Source: Adiantum capillus-veneris
Taxonomy: Eukaryota; Streptophyta; Polypodiopsida; Polypodiales; Pteridaceae
NCBI GenBank assembly: GCA_014529385.2
Contig: CM043971.1
Coordinates: forward strand, 31,763,209-31,827,208
Reading direction: 5' to 3'
DNA length: 64,000 nucleotides
Below, piece by piece: positions 46,687-57,892 of this stretch (the first letter of the stretch is position 1; every line of letters begins with the position of its first letter). Position numbers and translations under genes: made by a program. Under the pieces are notes generated by a model. That model ran no database searches. It worked only from the letters and a program-made list of their open reading frames with translations, and was not told the DNA's origin.

Positions 46687-46929
46687 TCATTATACTACTT
46701 CTACTTGATACATGACTTAATTAAAGGCTGACAAACCCGAGTTAAATCTCCCAAGTTAGTAACTTGATTCAAAAGGGCTTTATCCGACATCATTCGCGAT
46801 AGATGATGAGCTATCATTGTCCATTTGTCCCCAAAACTTATATATATGATGTACAAGGTATGTAGGTGGCTATCATGGCTTCATATTTGAAAAAATTTGC
46901 ATCTTTGGCTAGGGGTTAGTCTTCTATCC

Positions 46930-49460
46930 TTTTTTTTAAAAAAACCCTTAGCTTGTACTCTCTATTCATAGCCTCCTAAAAAATTTTGGTGACATTGGTT
47001 GTTGGGTCTTTGATATGGACAATCATAAAATCGTGCATTAGTTAAAGTGTCGTTCATGTCACCTGCTGGGTTGTCCGGATTCTCATTGTCGCCAACATCT
47101 TGCTGAAGCTCCAACTGCTCTATGGAGTCATAGAACTTGTCTTCTCCTTCATCTTCTGATTTGCCGCACTCCTTTGTTTGCTATTCATCTTGAGAACCTG
47201 TTGATGCCTTTTTCTATTTGTTTTCTTGGATTACACTCACATCAAAGTAAGGAACGACATCAAAGCCATCTTTATTACAAAATTTCATTGTGGAACCATC
47301 AGCCACGATGCACACATCCAGAGTATCCAAGATGTGTTCCCGTTAGAGTGGCTCTATGATTTCTCAGGAAAGCGTTTTGGGATATAATCCTTATCTTTGA
47401 TTGCCCTTTCTCGTATATATTCCTCTCATTTTAAGCTTCTGCATTGCAAAGCTCCACACATCCACAAATCTTTAGGCTCACCCAACCATGCTGGAAGTTT
47501 TGATCCTGCTATAACAGGGGTTCTTGTCACATCCCTCTAGCTATGGTCTTAATCCTTGTCATAGTTTCCATATGTCTCAGGTAGGTGTGGTTATATCCCC
47601 AATCCTTGACCATTTTTAGTTGCCTCATGAATGGTCTTCCTAGAATGATGTCATAGTTGTTCTTCTTGCCAAAGTCAACAATAGTAAAGGTTTGCTCATA
47701 TTAAATGACACAAGAAGTAACAACTGATTTTTCTAGTAGTCCTATGGGCCTTTTCGTGTGTCCGTCTGCAAGCTGCACTTTCATCCTTGTAGCTCTCATT
47801 GCTGGGTTTTCTGCATTTTTTCTAGATCTCTTTTGTTGTGATGGCAACACTAGCTCTACTGTCAAGGATTGCCATGGTTTTTACCCCTTGGAACTCCACA
47901 AGAAGAGTGGTGTTCCCATCTTCTCCCTCATAGTGCTCTCCTATCTTGTTTAATGGCACTAGCCTAGTGTTTAGATGAGGCATTTGCGGCTCTTTAATCC
48001 CTTCCCTCATTTGAGTCATTGGTTTATTTACGTCAAATTTTTCTAAGCATTTTCCCAAAGTAGTCCACATGTTTGGTCTTATTCTAAACAACTCGATTAA
48101 CGTTATTGTACAGGTGACTGGTGATGATAGAATATCTATTAACCCTTTTGAGTCAATGACTTTCTTGGAAGAGAGTCTTTGTGATGGGACTACAATAACA
48201 TTTGCTTAGCCTCATGCTCTCCCGTATAGGATAGTAGTTTCTTAGCGAATGGGGTTGACTGTCCATAGACTGTACAGATCCTTTGTCTCCCCAATACGAT
48301 TGCACTTCTAAATTCATTTGAGATCCAGTCTCAATTTCCTCTATTGGTGGAAGAAACTTTTGTCTTCCATCACCCGCCAGGCTTACTCCTCTGCTTAGCT
48401 CACTCTCTTCATTGGCCTCTCTAACTTGTTTCCACAATTCATCAGTACCATCTATTTCTTTACAAATCACAAGTATAGCTATGCTAAATCCCTCAAAAGA
48501 GTTATCCATGGTATTCAACACTATCCTTGGTTTTGATGTGGGGTCCTTGAGCTTTGGTCCGTGCACATGAGACTGGAATCTAGCTCTTTTTTGTTCTTGG
48601 TTTGGTGGGATTATAGGTGTAGGTGGGATAAGGATCACATCCTTAGGTTCTCCAATGGGTGGTTCTAGTAAAGCTTGGGCTGTTTGAATCTAACTACTCT
48701 TTTGAAAGCCGCTTTATGATCTCTCGGATCTTTATCTCCAGAGTATTTCCTATTTACCCATTTCTGGATTTGGGATGGTCTAACCCACCGGTTGTCTATA
48801 AGTCTAACCAAAGACTCTCCCAATCCTTCTCTCGCTCCAGGCCTTCTACTATGGCTATGTTCTTCTTCAAAGAGATTGGTCGTTCTCTTGGAGATTTTTC
48901 CACTAGGGATATTCACTTGAGGAAGCAAGCCTGTCATCTCTATGATCATTTCATTTCTCGTTATCATTTAGAAGGGAATCCAGGTGGCTCCCTTTTTGGA
49001 ATTCTCATAGTTCTCGTGTTTGGTGGAGGTATCTGTGGCCCTTCATTGACCAAATATCCACCTATTTCTAATGCAATATTTGGACTTGTGATTTCTACAA
49101 CTCTATATTCTTGTCTATACTTGTCAACAACTATAGATTTCCATTGACAGCCAACTCCGTATGTATAGACATATAAGAGCTTGTAATCTGTCAGGTCTTC
49201 TGGGTATGGCTCTGAGCACCTATAAAGGTTGACCTTATTGCTATCAGTCTATCTATATATTCCTTCACTCTCATGATATTCATCCAAACCCTCTTAGAAA
49301 AGTTTTTCTTTATCAACTGCAAGTTTGGAAGATCCATTGTGGGGGGATGTTCTTCTATGTTGGGATCCCGAAGCTTGTGTAAGCTGAGTTTGAATCTAAA
49401 GAAGACATGATCTCTGGGTTTAATAGCTCTAGCTTGATGTAAGAAGACTTATTCCAATGT
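46930..49460 (-). pseudogene. OTA-type Ty3/gypsy remnant E: gag and protease
   Basis: The frame 47822-48091 has LNKIGEHYEGEDGNTTLL and MAILDSRASVAITTKE, which align with element A's LGQYFEGDESNATLP and GVLDGGAGVSMVTKS. Here the active-site Gly is Arg (D-S-R), so the protease is dead. Downstream on the minus strand (about 47550-47680) comes a LGRPFM-type block. An acidic linker without RT motifs follows to about 46930. Upstream frames 48153-48638 and 48665-48967 are gag-like polar sequence, with an RVKEYIDRL block near 49270. It is related to but clearly distinct from A. RT, RNase H and integrase are absent. Confidence 0.75.
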
Positions 49461-49943
49461 TTTCAAGTGATTTGGTTAGGAAAAAGTTGAAACTATGTCC
49501 AAAACCGCGACTGTTTCCTCATAATTCTCTCAAATTGTCAGTTTTAGACACCCCTAACTTTCAGATGAATTTTGAGGCCTTAAACGACGTTTTTTTAGAG
49601 ATTGACCAACCATGAATGAGTTGAATGGTCTTTGATTTTTGTTCATTGATTGTTGTTCAAGGGTTGCAATAAATCTTGTAGAGCTACTCTAGAGATTTGT
49701 TTTGATAGAAAAACTTTCTGAATCCGATATCGAGAGCTCAAGTTATGGCCAAAACAGTCTTCTATCACATTCAATTTTCTTGTAGGTCAATTCTGGAAAT
49801 TTTAGAGTGTCATCACTAGATGAATTCTTTGATCCACTTATAGGTGTCCCAATTTTATGTTGGAATGATAATTGGGATTCTAAGGTCAGAAGGAAGTCCT
49901 TTGACTAGTCAAAGTTACTATCTGACCTTAGTCTGCGCCTAGA
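49461..49943. other. Gene-free stretch before the palindrome repeats
   Basis: AT-rich sequence with no coding frame. Its style (pyrimidine-rich clauses similar to the following repeats) suggests that it includes older copies of the 280-bp repeat lacking a recognisable palindrome. Confidence 0.4.
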
Positions 49944-51110
49944 GACTTCATACGTGTATGGTGTCTACTGACTTAGAATTGCTCCAAACTTCAATAGTAG
50001 ACTCTTCTTGATGTACTCTAACCAATCCATGTCTCAATTTGTGATTTTGACACTTTTAGACAAGTCTATCAGTCCTTTTTTGTTTGGTTGCTTACAACTT
50101 CCCTTGGCTAGCTAAGCCAAAAGTGATCCAAATTGAATGAAACTTGTTCTCTAGGTCTATTTTGTGATGGCAAACACTTTTGTAAGCTCAAATATGAGTT
50201 TTGACCTCTAATCTGGCACTTGAGATATTATACACGTATGAAATCTTTTATGGAAAAATGAAGTGACTCTTATCCCAAACACTCTTTATCACTCAAGCAA
50301 CTCTCAGCAACTTTTAAAATTCAATTTGAACACTTTTTGTGCAAGTTATGGCCGAAAAAAGCATGAACCTTGCCCAATTTCTATCTTTTGGCATTTTTTG
50401 GCCCAAATGTGCTAGAAATGCAATGAAATGTTTCTAGGGACTTCTTTTATTCTCTAGGAGACTATGGTATACTCAAATGTCTGAATTGACCTAGATCTAG
50501 CCTCTAAGACATCATACACTTGGCTCATATTTCACTCATATTTCTACCCAAGGTACTCTTGGATGCATACAACAAGAGTATGTACTCACAACAATTTTGG
50601 AAATCAAAGTTGGACAAAGTCTCCACTTTTAGACAAGGAAATCCCCTCAAGAGTAAAATCCTCTCAGAACTCAATCTATATATCCAAATGAAATCAAATC
50701 TGGTGTATGTGCTCAACACAACGTACAGAAGATGGTTGTAAAGTCAAAAGTTCATTTTTACTACCAAAATTATCCTTCAGACATCATATGTGTATGATGT
50801 CTGCTGATGAATTTCTTGTCAGAATTCATTCACAGGAATCCCAAGTCTTCAACATTGGTTTTCAATAACTTTTCCCAAATTTCATGAAAATATATTCTCA
50901 AAATCACAAGTTTCTCCTTTTTCTGTTATAGATACTCTGTTTTTTGTCTTTTGGGTGTCAAGAATTGGTCAAAGCTCTAGTCTAAGCATGCACCTAGGGT
51001 AAACCCCCCCTTTTGAACACTTTGGTGTAGTCAGATTTTTCAAATTTGATCTCTAGATGCCTCTTGAGACATCATACGCGTATGATGTCCAAGTTTTTAG
51101 AATTTCAATT
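49944..51110. repeat. About five degenerate 280-bp repeats centred on a 22-bp palindrome
   Basis: Palindromic blocks related to CATCATACGCGTATGATG occur at 49944-49965, 50224-50245, 50508-50520 (half only), 50780-50801 and 51069-51090. Spacings are 280, 284, 272 and 289 bp. The last copy is a perfect 22-bp inverted repeat, and the one at 50780 is nearly perfect. Each is preceded by a CCTCT-type or CTTGAG-type stretch. Sequence between them is only loosely similar. The array lies in what should be the leader of remnant E. Confidence 0.8.
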
Positions 51111-51496
51111 TTTCTACACAGACCTCTTGCACATGCCCTCTTATATGCTCAATACCAATCAATCATGCATACTCCTACACATCATACGAGGTTCTGCATT
51201 TATGTATAGAAAAATGCTTCATTGCCACACACGGACTAGTAAATGCTTTTATCACCTCACAGATCACTCAACCACCAACAACTACTCTAAAGGCTACGAA
51301 TAATACTACAATTCCTAAATAAATCTATCTAGCCGTAGTCCCTCAGCAAGACACACGCTTCTTGGCTATCCACTTGGTCTGCGAATATCCTTTTTTGGAT
51401 CCACTTGAGAAAAATACTCTCTTTAGCCAAAACTAAAGCAAGAAACTATCACACGAGTGTTAGTAGGATCACCTACTCAAGTCCTTGTGTCCTCGG

Positions 51497-51525
51497 CAAC
51501 AACGCGAATGTTGTGAAAGCGAGTC
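51497..51525 (-). promoter_or_regulatory. Candidate primer-binding site and 5' LTR edge of remnant E
   Basis: The plus strand reads CTCGGCAACAACGCGAATG and then TGTTGTGAAAGC. This resembles the element A layout of CCCCGGCAGCGGCGCCA, a short gap and an LTR beginning TGTG, and the tRNA-Asp 3' end CCCCGGCAACGGCGCCA with several mismatches. It would mark the 5' end of remnant E, but no LTR pair was established. Confidence 0.35.
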
Positions 51526-52270
51526 ACACCACCTATAAAGTGCATGTAACACAACCTAGATCAACATGATATCAATCGAGGATGCAGATGACACGATAGG
51601 CACACAGAGGCAATCTCTTTAGCTTATCAATCTGAGACCATCCCACACACACAACACTTTGGAAGGCAAACTAAACCACAATCAAGAATCTCACTGCTCT
51701 TAACTACACCACCCAACCCACATACACACAAACGGAAGGAAACTCACCAAACCATGCCAAAATTGTATGGAACTTAAGGAACACCATCCCCTCACTAGGA
51801 TACATCTGTCCCAAAGCCTCTACACTCAAAACCCTCACTCTAGACCCATCTGCAAAACAACGTGTATGAAGACAGAGAGAAATTTTGAAAGTATCCAAAA
51901 CAAAAATCTGTAAGTACCTGTGCGTAGCTTATGTCATCATAGTTCTAATGACTACTTGCACGCAAAAAACAGACATTGTTTGATATACTTACGACCACAA
52001 ATATCTCGTAGATGCGTGAGCATGTGTGCTTCATTATGCAAGGAATGGTTGGCATTGTTGCATAGCTCTCACCGAGACTATCACAATGGTGTGGTCGGTT
52101 CTCCAATGCAATGAGCAAGCGGGGAGTAGCGCAAGGATGAAGCCGACGCTCTCTCTTATTCTCTCTCACACACAATCAACGACAACTTAAAACTTGATTA
52201 TGATAAAGTTCTTCTTACAAAATGACCGTTGAGCAACATGAATATGTATATGGGCAGGAACCACTTCAAG
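51526..52270. other. Gene-free stretch, possibly LTR sequence
   Basis: Only short overlapping frames are present and none has a recognisable motif. If the primer site at 51497 is real, this is the 5' LTR of remnant E. Confidence 0.35.
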
Positions 52271-52271
52271 T

Positions 52272-52367
52272 GAAACATAACAAGGAACATGGTGATGAGT
52301 GAGCATGTGAATGCTCACTCAAGCGAAACATAACAAGGAACATGGTGATGAGTGAGCATGTGAATGC
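52272..52367. repeat. Two direct repeats of 53 bp
   Basis: GAAACATAACAAGGAACATG starts at 52272 and again at 52325, followed in both by the same GTGATGAGTGAGCATGTG stretch. The second copy is truncated after about 43 bp. High identity points to a recent tandem duplication. Confidence 0.9.
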
Positions 52368-52379
52368 ACCCAATGTTGT

Positions 52380-55000
52380 GATAATTAGTTTGTTGGTGCG
52401 ATGGCTATTACCAAGTCTATATTGGAAGGAGCAAAGAGAAACTAGGATCAAGTTCAAAAACAAGTTAAGCAAGAACAGAGAAAGAAAATCTTGGATGACA
52501 TGAATTTAGACGTTTAAATTGACCATCAAGGACATCAATTTGAAAATCAAGCCTCTAACAAAAGGAGATAACAAGGATTGGTTTGAGGTAGTGATTATTT
52601 TCCATTACAATTGTCGTTAGATCAGTTGTTATACATTGCACCAACACTCAAGGACATATTGTTGAATAGAATGCTAGGGAAAGAATAGGAAATTTGAATA
52701 GACCAAACAGTTGAGCCAATAGTGCACAATATTGATCTGGTGAATGTTGATTTTATAGTTCCTATCATAACGGTGAGTTTCCAAGGTAGGTTTTTCGAAG
52801 AGTTGTTGCTTGATGGAAGATTTGGAGTTGACATATTACTTGAATCTATTTATTAAAAGATGAATTTGGGGAAGTTAGAACCAATACCTTTTCACGTCAA
52901 GATGGTAGATTAGAGAAGGATCCAATCAATAGGGATTCTAAGGTAGCATTCAATTCAAATTTTAGGAATGAATTTTTTGGTGAATTTATAGTTCTTAAAA
53001 TGAAGGAGGGAGATACTTCTTATGAGACCTTGTTAGGCAGACCTTGGTTCAGAATGATTACGGTTAAGTAGGATTGTGGAGACAATTAGGTTGTTCTGAC
53101 AAAAGGAAAGTACGTGGTAACTATACCTATGCCTAAAAAGAATAAGATTCCTTATAAGGCCATTGTATGCACAAACCATTAACTTGGTAGATGAGTTTGA
53201 ATATGATGAGGAAAAATCGTTTTTAAAGGCCAACTCAACCATTAAACCTGTATTTGAAGTTGATATAGAAGAGATTTTGCACAAGGAATATGAACCAATT
53301 GATTTGAGTTTTGATCTAGTTCTTGGATAGTAAATACAAGGATTAGAATTGATATAGATGATAGATCAAAATGAATCTTGTAGCTCAAAGAAAGCATTGG
53401 AGTAGGAAGAGAAGGAAGCAAGTACATGGCAGATGATGGATCAAAAGGAAGATTCTAGCTCAAAGAAAGGATTAGAGCAAGAAGCTTCTAGCTCAAAGAA
53501 AGCATTAGATTAGGAAGAGAAGCAAGGGAAAAAATACATATAACAAAAGGTTTGGAGGTTCAAACAACGTTAAGTAGGATGAGTTGAAGGAGCTCAATTT
53601 GGGGACTAAGGTGGTGAAGGTTAGCATTCAAGTGGAACGTCAATTCTTGAGTGATCTATTGCAGTTGTTGTTGGAGTACAAAGATGGTTTTGCATGGGGT
53701 TATTCTAAAGTTAAGGCTATTGATCCAAATCTTCACCAGCATTGTATTTATCTCAAGGAGGATGCAATTTTTATTGTGTAGAAAAGATACAGAATGCATC
53801 TAAATTTTGCACAATGAGTCAAGGAAAAAAATTATAAGTTGTTGGTTATAGGGTTTACCAAATCAGTAAATGAGGTGACATGGTTATCCCCTACCCAAGA
53901 AGAATGAAAAGTTGATATTGTGTGTTGATTATAATAAGTTAATTGTAGCAACTACACTCATCCATTACAATGCCATTTTGTGATGCAGTATTGGATGCAG
54001 TAGCCAAAAAAGAGATGTACCGCTTCTTGGATGGATTTTTAGGGTACAATCATATCAAGGCAATTGAAGAGGATCAACATAAAACAACCTTAAATACTAA
54101 ATGGGGAGAATTTTTCTATACCATCATGAAATTTGGACTCAAGAATGTAACACCATCATTTAACTTACAGCCTATAAAACATTTGAGCCTTACTTCTTAC
54201 AAGATTTTATGAGGGTCTTTGTGGATGAATTTTCAGATTTTGGTAAGAAGGATTTGCACTTGTATCATCTGAAGTTGTGTTTGGAGAGATGTAGGATGTT
54301 AAAATGTCACTCAACCCTTATAAGAGTGGTATGGCTATCAATAGCTGATTTCTTTTGGGGCATGTTGTGTCCAATGAAGGTATGACTATTGATGAGAAGA
54401 AAATAGACTTCATTAAAGCATCTAAGGTTTTAGCAAATGTGAAGGAATTGAGTAGGTTTGTGGGACAAGTAAAATGGCATGCCAAGTACGTTAGATATTT
54501 GGCAAGTGTTTGTATGCCTCTTACTCATTTAGCAAAAAACAAGGTGGTATTTTTTTGGTCTAAACCGCAGGAGAAGGCATGTCAGCACATGTTAAAGAAG
54601 ATGTTATCAATGGCTCTAGTATTATAGCCTCTAGATTTTTCATATGCCTATTGATGCATCAAATATGGCTATACGAGTTTTTCTCATGCAAGAAAAGATC
54701 AAAGGGTGGTTTAGATTTATATATTATGCAAGTAGAGTATTGACACCAGCTCAAAGGAATGATATTGCGACCAAGAGAGAAGATATTGGGATGCTTTAAA
54801 ATAATTCAAGCATTATATATTGAGTAATAGGGTGGTTTTTCATGTTGACCATCAAACATTGTTGTATCTGATTACAAAACCATTGTTAACAGGAAGGTTA
54901 GCCATATGGATGTTGTTGTTGTAGGAGTTTGATTTTGTGATTGCCCATGAACCAGGAAAGGAACATGATATGGTTGATTCTTTGAGTCATTAGGAAGGGA
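52380..55000 (+). pseudogene. OTA-type Ty3/gypsy remnant F: gag end, protease, RT and RNase H
   Basis: Plus-strand pieces in order: a gag-end block near 52440-52510 (KKILDDMNLDV); protease with EELLLDGRFGVDILLE (active-site D-G-R in place of D-G-G); RT with EMYRFLDGFLGYNHI (54014-54058) and KFGLKNVTPSF; RVFVDEFSDF at 54210-54240, where the second catalytic Asp has become Glu; the frame 54355-54627 with MGHVVSNEGMTIDEKK; and a RNase H tail ending FDFVIAHEPGKEHDMVDS near 54990. There are many stops. FLDGFLGYN marks the Athila/Tat branch. No integrase follows, so the element is truncated at about 55000. Confidence 0.85.
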
Positions 55001-55009
55001 ATGGGGTCT

Positions 55010-56590
55010 AAGGGGGCCTCTTTATTTGCCATGGGTTTAAAAAGGAGATTATGGAAGGGACAAATGGGTGGATGCCATGTGGACTGAAATGGTGGGTATG
55101 GCAGGTCCTAAAAGTAAGTGGTCAAACTTGTGCTCTTTTACAAAATACAAAGAGAAAATCTCTTATAAATTCAAAAAAATGAACTTTTCTCTAAATAGTT
55201 GAGTAAAAACCAATACTTTCTCTCTCTAGTGGCTGTCATTTTCTCCCCCCTCTCTCCTAAAAAGAGGTCCCTTCAAAAACGTGTTGATCATTCCCTCCCT
55301 CTCTCTCTACTGTACCATCTCTCACTTCTCTTCACTTCACTTTCAGTTTTCCCTCCCAAAAGCTCTGCATCTCTTTCCTTCCTTTCAGTTTTCCCTCCCA
55401 AAAGCTTTGCAGTAGAAGTTTGAACCTTCTTTCCCTCCTCAAGCTGAAGTTCTCCATTTCTCCATGAGCCTCACTAAACACCTCTACCTAAAGCTGAAGA
55501 TCTTCTGCATATTCTTCTACTAGATCATCCCTCTTTCTTTCCTCAATAGGTTTCCTGCTCCTTCTCCATTGTGCTCTCTAGAGAGGATCTACTTTCCTCT
55601 CAAGATTTGCAATATTATCTTCCCAATTAAGCCAACGAGCAGGTGGAGTAGTATAGCAGTAAGTGGCATCCTTCGTCTGATGTACCATCAAGAATCTTGC
55701 TATATACAACTGAGAACATGGATGTACAATCTCTAATCATAAGTGTTTGTCTGCAGGTTGTGCCACTATTCTCCATGGCATCATCAGGTACTCGACGACC
55801 TAGGAGTTTCATTGACTCCATTTCATGCAGCAATGTACAAGACGACAGTGGATGTTGGGTGACGATGGAGTTCAAACGATTGATGTGGGTGACAATGCAT
55901 CCTAGCTCAAGAGGTGCACACAAGGTCTCAAGGAGACACATGGCTTCTCGAGCATACCATTGGAAGGGAAGGATCATGGAGTTCAAGTGAACCCATGATG
56001 GAAAGCGTCTTGCAAAGGTGCAACATGTGTATGTTGCTTCACAACTAAAGCTAGAGACAACAATGGCTCCATCGAGGTTTCCTACAAACTGTAATTTCAC
56101 TCCTCTGTCAATTTTTTAGATTGTATATTTTGTATTTGTGCTGTATATATTGCTTTGATGTCTATAAGGCTTTCATTGCTTGTTCATGTTTGCAGATGTA
56201 TTCCCATCTAATTTTGTAGAGTGGGAGCCAATAGAGTCCTTCTCAGGAACTTTTGAGGCCATCCACGTTGACCTTGGCAAGTTGCTCTATGCTGCTTGGC
56301 CATCCATGGAGCTTGTCTCACGGGACATTTTTTTTACAACCATACTTATGTAATGCCTAGGCAAACTGGGTATGGTAATCTTTCTCCAGTTCATCCACCA
56401 ACCTTACAGAGTATGGAATGGCCTAAGGCCGCTAGTGCCTTGATCACAACAACCAAAAGGAGAATCGAGGTGGATGTGTATTCAGCAATGAAGTGTACCT
56501 ATGGTTCCCATAAAGCTTCCCTAACTTGGTTTATGTCCCTTCATGTGTTCGTGTTTATCTTTTGATTGCAGAGTGTTCACAGGACACCAA
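55010..56590 (+). other. Pyrimidine-rich leader and possible exon remnants, identity uncertain
   Basis: 55200-55480 is strongly CT-rich on the plus strand and contains two copies, about 42 bp apart, of CTTTCAGTTTTCCCTCCC. Candidate plus-strand 3' splice sites are TTTGTCTGCAG at about 55754 and CATGTTTGCAG at about 56195. After the latter an open stretch reads FVEWEPIESFSGTFEAIHVD and then MELVSRDIFF. This faintly recalls the START domain of plant HD-ZIP IV proteins (SPLVPTREVYF), but the spacing is off. A minus-strand frame of 157 codons (55627-56100) overlaps the first part. I do not assign a function; it may be a decayed host gene. Confidence 0.3.
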
Positions 56591-56709
56591 CAATGTGGAC
56601 TTGCAAACAGGGATTTTAATTACGCGATGACGCATTTTGTAAAATGTTAATTATTGTTGTTATTATCACTATTTTTTTCATGTTAATAACATATCTAATG
56701 TCATGACCT

Positions 56710-56840
56710 ACGAAAACCGGTAGAAAACGTAGAACCGGCGGGACAACCAACAATCCCGGCAGGCCCGGCGGGTTTAACATGAAACCCGACGGGCCTGGCG
56801 AGACAAGCAAGAATCCCGCCGGGCCCGTCGTGTACCCCCT
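56710..56840. repeat. GC-rich array of CCGGC/CCCGGCGGG-type motifs
   Basis: In an AT-rich neighbourhood this block holds about ten closely spaced variants of CCGGCGGG in both orientations (for example CCCGGCAGGCCCGGCGGG, CCCGACGGGCC, CCCGCCGGGCCC). It lies about 1.05 kb upstream of the hAT transposase frame. Subterminal repeat clusters that bind transposase are typical of hAT elements, so this may be the 5' subterminal region. A CAGGGATTTT at about 56607 could be the terminal inverted repeat, but its partner was not found. Confidence 0.55.
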
Positions 56841-56855
56841 CCATATTTGGCGGCT

Positions 56856-56863
56856 CTATATAA
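56856..56863 (+). promoter_or_regulatory. TATA-like element upstream of the hAT transposase
   Basis: CTATATAA lies between the GC-rich array and the 151-bp repeats, about 1 kb before the transposase ATG. A transcript from here would need an intron covering the repeats; an acceptor-like TATTGCAG lies at about 57874-57880. Confidence 0.4.
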
Positions 56864-56992
56864 CCCCTTTATAGACATCACATCACATCACCTCTTCCTC
56901 TAAATTTGGTCATCCTTTAAAATTTAGAAGAAAAACTAAAAGGTAAAAAAATGAATAGTCTTTAAAAAAAATTAAAACTTAATGTAACTCTG

Positions 56993-57745
56993 ATCATGGA
57001 TCATTAGTTCTTTTTTGTACTGAACTGATTCTTGAAAGGAGGTAGAAAGGTGAATCTTTGGGTCGGTATCTCTACATTTGGGATGGACTGATCTCATGTT
57101 TGGTTCACCATTATATTTGCTAAATTGATTGCTATATTGATTAGAACTTCTATCATGGGTCATTAGTTCTTTTTTGGACTGAACTGATTCTGAAAAGAGA
57201 TAGAAAGGTGAATCTTTGGGTCGATATCTCTAATTTTGGGATGGACTGATCACATGTTTGATTCACCGCTGTATTTGCTTGCTATTCCGATTAGAGCTCC
57301 AATCATGGGTCATTAGTTCTTTTTTGGACTAGACTGATTCATGAAAGGAGGTAGAAAGGTGAATCTTTGGGTCGATATCTCTACTTTTGGGATGGACTGA
57401 TCACATGTTTGATTCACCACCTGTATTTGCTTGCTATTCCAATTAGAGCTCCAATCATGGGTCATTAGTTCTTTTTTGGACTGGACTGATTCATGAAAGG
57501 AGGTAGGAAGGTGAATCTTTGGGTCGATATCTCTACTTTTGGGATGGATTGATCACATGTTTGATTCACCGCTGTATTTGCTTGCTATTTCAATTAGAGC
57601 TCCAATCATGGGTCATTAGTTCTTTTTTGGACTGGACTGATTCATGAAAGGAGGTGGGAAGGTGAATCCTTGGGTCGATATCTCTACTTTTGGGATGGAC
57701 TGATCACATATTTGATTCACCATTGTATTTTCTTGCTCATGTTTG
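56993..57745. repeat. Five tandem copies of a 151-bp repeat upstream of the hAT transposase
   Basis: Copies start with ATCATGGGTCATTAGTTC at 56993 (variant), 57152, 57302, 57454 and 57605, with periods 159, 150, 152 and 151 bp. Each contains GGTGAATCTTTGGGTCGATA and GATCACATGTTTGATTCACC. The middle copies are the most alike; the first is diverged and the last is truncated. There is no coding frame. Confidence 0.93.
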
Positions 57746-57892
57746 AGTAGATTGAGGTTTATTCCCTTCAGGCTTCACTACTACGCTTGTGTGTGATATT
57801 GATTATAACACTAATGTTTGGTTTGAATAATACTTGAAACAAGAGATAGCATACTGAGCTATGTTTATTGGTATTGCAGGCATCCAATAAGT

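Noticed and set aside
55627-56100. A 157-codon minus-strand frame as a real gene
   Set aside because: It overlaps plus-strand sequence with splice-like sites, and neither direction shows a convincing family match; left as undetermined.
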